Shown piece after piece: positions 7,080 through 10,368 of a stretch of DNA of 10,368 bases (its first letter is position 1; each line of letters opens with the position of its first letter). This DNA is from Candidatus Coatesiibacteriota bacterium (GTDB lineage Bacteria > JAFGND01). The notes beneath the pieces are model-generated. The model made no database searches. It worked only from the letters and a program-made list of their open reading frames with translations, and had not been told where the DNA came from. The stretch lies in assembly GCA_016927185.1 (NCBI GenBank), contig JAFGND010000007.1:1-10368 (forward strand), given 5' to 3'. Position numbers and translations under genes: made by a program.

Positions 7080-7617
7080 TTTCTTCAGGCTTGAGGATTG
7101 CTATATGAGGAAGATTCCTGTAATACCCATTAAAATCGAGTCCATATCCTACAACAAAATGATTTGGTATGAAAAATCCGCTGTAATCAACATGAACATC
7201 TATCTCCCTCTCAACATCTTTTATGAGAAGAGAACAGATTTTTATGGATTTTGGCTCCCTGTACAATAGATGCTTGTATAAATAATCCAGCGTTAAGCCT
7301 GTATCAAGAATGTCTTCAAGAATTATTATGTCCTTGCCTTTAATCTCATTCTTGATGTCATAAAGAAGCCTTATTGTTCCCTTGCTTTTAATGCCCTGAT
7401 AGCTCTCAACTGCCATAAACTCTATTGTATGAGGAATTGTAAGCTTTCTTATGAGATCTGCAAGGAAAATAACCCCACCTTTCAGTATAGTTACAAAAAT
7501 TGGAGTAGTGTTTTCGTAATCCTTTGAAATCTCTCTGGCAAGTTGTGAAACCTTCTCATTTATCTGGCTTGCTGAAATAAGCACATCTGTTATCTTGTAA
7601 CCAGTTATATTAACCAC
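7072..7617 (-). CDS. hpt: Hypoxanthine phosphoribosyltransferase
   Basis: This 181-residue cytoplasmic purine-salvage enzyme would make IMP (and possibly GMP) from hypoxanthine or guanine plus PRPP. The PRPP-binding signature I-I-L-E-D-I-L-D-T-G-L-T-L spans 98-110. The early cis-peptide loop L-K-G-G is at 45-48. The base-binding tail V-G-Y-G-L-D-F-N-G-Y-Y-R-N-L-P is at 156-170. The start is GTG 7617, seven bases after AAGGAG (7625-7630 on the plus-strand numbering). An ATG two bases earlier opens only a four-codon frame. The Shine-Dalgarno abuts the stop of the upstream SUMF-like gene. This places the gene second in the minus-strand operon. Confidence 0.92.
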   Translation of the reverse strand: MVNITGYKITDVLISASQINEKVSQLAREISKDYENTTPIFVTILKGGVIFLADLIRKLTIPHTIEFMAVESYQGIKSKGTIRLLYDIKNEIKGKDIIILEDILDTGLTLDYLYKHLLYREPKSIKICSLLIKDVEREIDVHVDYSGFFIPNHFVVGYGLDFNGYYRNLPHIAILKPEENE

Positions 7618-7628
7618 ATCGTTACTCC

Positions 7629-8591
7629 TTACTTTATATTAAGAACACAGCGGAAGCCTGTTTCATTGTTGTATCTGGATGGAGACATCTTCTCCCTTAC
7701 AAATGATTTGCACATTCCTGGATGGGAAAACCAGCTTCCTCCCCTTATAACCTTCATTTCTCCCCTTGATGGACCTGTGGGATTCTTTTCCTCCATGTTT
7801 TTATATGCATCTGCTGCATACCAGTCTGAAGTCCATTCCCAGACATTTCCAGCCATTTCATGCACTCCATATGAAGAAGCACCGTTCTTGAATGCATCAA
7901 CTGGATTGGTGAAGTCAAAACCATCTGAATTATCAATATATGGTTGTTTTCCAAGTCCGGTATTCATTTTTCCATTTTCATAACTGTTTCCCCATGGGTA
8001 TTCAAAACTACCTGCTCCTCTTGCAGCTTTTTCACATTGGGCTTCAGTTGGAAGTTCGCATCCTGCCCATTTTGCATATTCATGTGCATCATTGAAGGAA
8101 ACATGGACAACAGGATGGTTCAGTATATCCTTTATGGAAGAAAATTCTCCTGCTGGATGAGCCCAGTTTGCTCCATCCAGTTTTTTCGCTTCCTTTCCAT
8201 CATATACATAAGCATATCCGTTTTTCTCGGCAGTTGTTTTATATCCTGTTTCATTTATGAATTTGGCAAATTGCTTATTTGTTACTGGATATAAATAAAT
8301 ATAGAAATCTGATACAAAAAAGATTTTTCCCTGTTTCATGAAGTCATCTCCGAAATTGTCAGGAAGTTTTATTGAAAGATTCTTTACTAATTCATTTTTC
8401 AGGGCATCTATCTGTTCCCTGGTTCCCCCTAATTCTAATTTCCCTTCATTAACAAGTACCATCTCGGCACCATCTTTTTCATTTGTTCTTCTTGCTTCCC
8501 TAGAAAGCTTCTTTTGAGTCCTTGCTGCACAGGAAAACAGCATAATCATTAAAAACAGGCAACAGGTTTTTTCTAATATCTTGTTTTTCAT
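7629..8591 (-). CDS. Lipoprotein with formylglycine-generating-enzyme-like (SUMF1) domain
   Basis: The 320-residue protein begins with a lysine-containing n-region, a hydrophobic stretch and a lipobox L-F-S-C with Cys at 21. It should therefore be a lipoprotein on the outer face of a membrane. From about residue 45 it carries a complete FGE-sulfatase/SUMF1 domain: Y-P-V-T-N-x-Q-F, V-V-H-V-S-F-N-D-A, L-P-T-E-A-Q-C-E-K-A-A-R-G, Y-P-W-G, M-A-G-N-V-W-E-W-T-S-D-W, R-G-G-S-W and a closing G-F-R-C. Of the two active cysteines of genuine FGE, the first position is Ser289 and only Cys294 remains. Formylglycine synthesis is therefore unlikely, and a structural or binding role is more probable. The frame is open to a TTG at 8609, but ATG 8591 gives the better signal peptide; neither has a clear ribosome site. 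It is first in the minus-strand operon. Confidence 0.85.
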   Translation of the reverse strand: MKNKILEKTCCLFLMIMLFSCAARTQKKLSREARRTNEKDGAEMVLVNEGKLELGGTREQIDALKNELVKNLSIKLPDNFGDDFMKQGKIFFVSDFYIYLYPVTNKQFAKFINETGYKTTAEKNGYAYVYDGKEAKKLDGANWAHPAGEFSSIKDILNHPVVHVSFNDAHEYAKWAGCELPTEAQCEKAARGAGSFEYPWGNSYENGKMNTGLGKQPYIDNSDGFDFTNPVDAFKNGASSYGVHEMAGNVWEWTSDWYAADAYKNMEEKNPTGPSRGEMKVIRGGSWFSHPGMCKSFVREKMSPSRYNNETGFRCVLNIK

Positions 8592-8661
8592 AAGAAGAAT
8601 TCGCTTCAAAACATATAAAATCTTGCAAGAAAAAATTTTTCTAGTATGATACTTTTTTCAC

Positions 8662-8690
8662 TTGACATTAATATCTTCTAAAAATAGATA
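8662..8690 (+). promoter_or_regulatory. Candidate sigma-70 promoter for the selenoprotein genes
   Basis: A consensus -35 hexamer TTGACA (8662-8667) is followed after 17 nt by TAGATA (8685-8690), a weak -10. This would give a leader of about 140 nt before ATG 8836. An inverted repeat, AATATC at 8670-8675 and GATATT at 8687-8692, sits between and over the two boxes and could be an operator. Confidence 0.4.
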
Positions 8691-8823
8691 TTGCTTAAGT
8701 TAGTATTTTGCATTTAATCTGTTAAGGAGAAACTGAATTCAGGGACTCAGGCACGACTTAAAGTATTGATAGAAAAGAATTTAGGAATTATTTTACAAGA
8801 AGTTTTAACTCTATAATCTCAGG

Positions 8824-8830
8824 AAGGAGG
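8824..8830 (+). promoter_or_regulatory. Ribosome binding site fixing the selenoprotein 1 start
   Basis: AAGGAGG lies five bases before ATG 8836. It matters because the longest UGA-free frame begins only at 8977, where there is no ribosome site. A strong site here shows that translation starts upstream of the UGA. Confidence 0.85.
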
Positions 8831-8835
8831 TTCTA

Positions 8836-9597
8836 ATGAAGAAGGCTATCTTGGTTCTATTTTTACTAAGCCTATTTTCAACTTTAGCCTACGCTGAAAT
8901 AAGAACTGTTCAGGGAGAAATATTTGGTTATTATGGCTGACCCTATTGCCCAAGTGCAGTTAAGGCACTTAGATTATTGTGGCAGGAAAAAGGTTATGAT
9001 TTAACTCCAATAGCCTGGTGGCGCAATTATTCAGGAAACTATTATAGCCAGCGTTCTAGCTATTATGCAGTTTCTGGAGTTCCTACAGCAGTATTTGATG
9101 GATTAGGTAAAGTAGTTGGTGGAGGTTCAGATACTAATAATGTTAGTGGTGTTCTCAACAGATACAGGCAAGAATATGACAAACGCAAGGCAATCAGCTC
9201 TCCACTTTGGATAACTATTATTCCTGAATGGATAACGAAGAATGTAAAAGGACAGGCAAGAATAAGTGTTACAGTTAGAGAAACAGTTACAACAACTAAT
9301 AACAAGATCTGGGTAGTTATTCTTGAAAAGAATGCTGGAGGAACATATAAACTTTTCCATTGCGGAAGGGAAAGAATTCTCTATGAGGATTTCACCTTGA
9401 CTCAAGTAGGACAATCCCAGAATTACAAGGTTGAGTTTGATGTGCAATCAGGCTGGAATCCAGATAATCTGGCAATAGCAGTTTTCGTTCAAAGTGACGC
9501 GAATAAGGAAGTAATCCAGTCAGGTTGGTATGACCAGTTCTCACAAGCAAATATCAAACAGGCAACCTGGGGTGGGATAAAGAGACTTTATAAATAA
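8836..9597 (+). CDS. Exported selenoprotein, Omp28-like thioredoxin fold (in-frame UGA = Sec35)
   Basis: Read through TGA 8938-8940, the gene encodes 253 residues. Residues 1-20 form a signal peptide ending A-Y-A, before Glu21. A thioredoxin-like domain follows with G-Y-Y-G-U35-P-Y-C38-P, where selenocysteine takes the first Cys position of CxxC. S-G-V-P83-T is the cis-proline loop of the fold. From about residue 115 a beta-rich domain follows, containing N-L-A-I-A-V-F-V-Q-S-D. This two-part layout is that of Omp28-type proteins of Bacteroidota-like lineages. The tail A-T-W-G-G-I-K-R-L-Y-K is nearly the same as in the next gene. A SECIS-like hairpin begins 11 nt after the UGA. A role as a periplasmic or surface thiol-disulfide oxidoreductase is inferred. 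A nonsense-mutated pseudogene is unlikely because both flanks are intact and the neighbour shows the same replacement. Confidence 0.85.
8938..8970 (+). promoter_or_regulatory. UGA codon and bacterial SECIS-like hairpin of selenoprotein 1
   Basis: TGA 8938-8940 is followed by a perfect 6-bp stem, AAGTGC (8952-8957) with GCACTT (8965-8970), closing a 7-nt loop AGTTAAG. The loop begins 17 nt after the UGA and has G at its second position. Known bacterial SECIS elements have a small apical loop with a G in the first two positions, roughly 16-37 nt past the UGA. The hairpin lies within the coding sequence and would recruit SelB. Confidence 0.8.
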
Positions 9598-9601
9598 GTA
9601 A

Positions 9602-9639
9602 CAGGGAGATATTTTTTAATATCTCCTGCTTATTTTAGT
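9602..9639 (+). terminator. Hairpin with T-rich tail between the two selenoprotein genes
   Basis: GGAGATATT (9605-9613) pairs with AATATCTCC (9618-9626) around a TTTT loop. One bulged G separates two further pairs, and CTTATTTTA follows. It starts five bases after the stop of selenoprotein 1. The tail is not a pure T-run, so it may be a partial terminator or a processing site rather than a full stop. Expression of the second gene would then depend on read-through or its own promoter. Confidence 0.6.
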
Positions 9640-9654
9640 ATTACATTAACATTA

Positions 9655-9665
9655 AAGGAGGTGAT
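9655..9665 (+). promoter_or_regulatory. Unusually complete Shine-Dalgarno of selenoprotein 2
   Basis: AAGGAGGTGAT is an 11-base match to the complement of the canonical 16S rRNA 3' end, with the GGAGG core seven bases before ATG 9669. It establishes the start upstream of the in-frame UGA, although the longest UGA-free frame begins only at 9981. Confidence 0.85.
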
Positions 9666-9668
9666 AAA

Positions 9669-10205
9669 ATGAGAATATTTATGGCTTTAATATTGTTGTA
9701 TGGTTTTGCATTTGCAGCACCTGAAATTGGTGATCCTGCTCCAGATTGGACACTTCCAAATCTTGACAATAACCAGAATTACCACCTTTATGATTATATG
9801 GGAAAAGTAGTATGGATTAACTGGTTCTGGACAGGCTGACCATCTTGCCGCTCGGAGTTACCGAGTCTCAATACTCTTGCAGGAGAATACAAGCAATCAA
9901 AACCATTATGTGAATTCTTTGTTATCTGTTCATTTGACGCAGCAAATAATTGCAAAAGTTACAGGGATCAGAATCCAAACTTGATTTTCGTGTCTGATTA
10001 TCCATCAAGAGCAGTTTATATAGCTTACAGACATGGTTCAACAAACTATGTTCCAATGAATTACTGCCTGAGAAAGGACTTGACAGTTCACTATTATGCA
10101 TTTGGATATAATCAAAATACTGCCAGACAGAAATTCGAGGAAGCATACGAATATACCAAAATCAAGAAAACCACATGGGGTGGCATAAAATCAATGTATA
10201 GATAA
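9669..10205 (+). CDS. Exported TlpA-like selenoprotein thioredoxin (in-frame UGA = Sec57)
   Basis: Read through TGA 9837-9839, the gene gives 178 residues. A signal peptide ends near A-F-A-A17, and the mature start P-E-I-G-D-P-A-P-D-W-T-L-P is the classical opening of TlpA/AhpC-type redoxins. K-V-V-W-I-N-W-F-W-T-G-U57-P-S-C60 is the active site, with selenocysteine in the nucleophilic position. Y-V-P129 is the cis-proline loop, and the remainder completes a thioredoxin fold. The usual W before the active site (W-C-x-x-C) is G here, as in the neighbouring selenoprotein. The C terminus T-T-W-G-G-I-K-S-M-Y-R repeats that protein's tail. A SECIS-like hairpin follows the UGA. It is probably an envelope disulfide reductase or peroxide-related redoxin working with, or parallel to, the upstream protein. 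The specific substrate is unknown. Confidence 0.87.
9837..9866 (+). promoter_or_regulatory. UGA codon and bacterial SECIS-like hairpin of selenoprotein 2
   Basis: TGA 9837-9839 is followed by CTCGG (9851-9855) pairing perfectly with CCGAG (9861-9865), extended by a G-U pair (9850-9866), around a 5-nt loop AGTTA. The loop begins 16 nt after the UGA and has G second. The loop starts with the same five bases as in the upstream gene although the stems differ completely, so the similarity is structural rather than a recent copy. Confidence 0.8.
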
Positions 10206-10210
10206 AACTT

Positions 10211-10240
10211 AAGCTGCATTTTGAAGAATGCAGCTTTAAT
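10211..10240 (+). terminator. Terminator-like hairpin after selenoprotein 2
   Basis: A perfect 10-bp stem, AAGCTGCATT (10211-10220) with AATGCAGCTT (10227-10236), has a 6-nt loop and begins six bases after the stop codon. The tail TAATATCTT is only moderately T-rich. It should end the selenoprotein transcript before the tRNA gene. Confidence 0.7.
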
Positions 10241-10255
10241 ATCTTAAAAATTTCC

Positions 10256-10285
10256 TTGACTAAAACTTGTTTATTAAAATATGTG
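10256..10285 (+). promoter_or_regulatory. Candidate promoter of the initiator tRNA gene
   Basis: TTGACT (10256-10261) is followed at 17-18 nt by ATATGT/TATGTG, within an AT-rich stretch ending about 17 bases before the tRNA. The -35 is good and the -10 is poor; TAAAAT at 10275-10280 is a better hexamer but spaced only 13 nt. Confidence 0.3.
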
Positions 10286-10301
10286 AATTCAGTTCAATTG
10301 A

Positions 10302-10368
<67 letters not shown>

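Larger units (their letters stand above)
8592..8835. other. Divergent intergenic region between the SUMF-like lipoprotein and the first selenoprotein gene
   Basis: This 244-bp AT-rich gap should hold the promoters of both divergent transcripts. It contains a palindrome CTTGCAAG and a neighbouring A-run/T-run inverted stretch (8622-8642). It also contains a TTGACA-type plus-strand promoter with an inverted repeat (8662-8692) and a Shine-Dalgarno-like AAGGAG at 8724-8729 before a short frame lacking an AUG. No convincing minus-strand promoter was found by eye. Confidence 0.6.

Noticed and set aside
7666-8294. Plus-strand frames opposite the SUMF1-like gene
   Set aside because: They mirror a conserved gene on the minus strand and show no independent start signals or protein features.
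8977-9597. A 206-residue gene starting at TTG 8977 as the true start of the Omp28-like protein
   Set aside because: It has no ribosome site, begins inside the thioredoxin domain and loses the signal peptide and active site. The upstream start at 8836 with AAGGAGG explains the whole region once UGA is read as Sec.
9981-10205. A 74-residue gene starting at TTG 9981
   Set aside because: It is only the C-terminal part of the TlpA-like selenoprotein. The real start at 9669 has a near-perfect Shine-Dalgarno and signal peptide.
8836-10205. Two pseudogenes inactivated by nonsense mutations
   Set aside because: Two independent stops at exactly the same functional position (first Cys of CxxC), both UGA, both followed by a correctly spaced hairpin and intact downstream folds, are not expected by decay.

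Overview
The window is AT-rich bacterial DNA, gene-dense with short intergenic gaps. The surface genes (a lipoprotein, a heptosyltransferase-like glycosyltransferase, an O-antigen-ligase-like membrane protein and exported redox proteins) suggest a diderm, probably from an uncultivated lineage. I cannot name the phylum. UGA is the ordinary stop of five genes here (stops at 3997-3999, 5496-5498, and on the minus strand for the genes ending at 5467, 6525 and 7072). The genome therefore does not appear to use UGA as a general sense codon.

Layout. A rho-independent terminator of an upstream gene (34-62) precedes a DnaJ/CbpA-type co-chaperone (103-1032, +) and a possible 54-residue small protein (1117-1281, +). 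A nucleoside monophosphate kinase runs on the minus strand (1270-2064). A four-gene plus-strand operon follows (2178-5498): a multi-pass membrane protein, an O-antigen ligase/polymerase-like protein, an HPr-kinase-like protein with a degraded P-loop, and an ICMT/PEMT-type membrane methyltransferase. It converges on a four-gene minus-strand operon (5467-8591). In transcription order this holds a lipoprotein with a formylglycine-generating-enzyme-like domain, hypoxanthine phosphoribosyltransferase, the queuosine enzyme QueH and a GT9 glycosyltransferase.

The most interesting part is 8836-10205, where two consecutive plus-strand genes each carry one in-frame UGA. In both, UGA replaces the first cysteine of a thioredoxin CxxC motif (G-U-P-Y-C and G-U-P-S-C). 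In both, a perfect hairpin follows whose apical loop starts 16-17 nt after the UGA and begins with AGTTA, as expected of a bacterial SECIS element. I read them as two exported selenoproteins: an Omp28-like thioredoxin-fold protein and a TlpA-like thioredoxin. Both also end in nearly the same tail, T-W-G-G-I-K-x-x-Y-[KR], which looks like a shared C-terminal tag of unknown purpose. Conventional gene calling would miss the N-terminal halves of both. The window closes with a terminator-like hairpin and the first 67 nt of an initiator tRNA-fMet gene.

Together the last block suggests a small envelope redox module based on selenocysteine, with the Sec-decoding machinery (selA, selB, selC, selD) encoded elsewhere.
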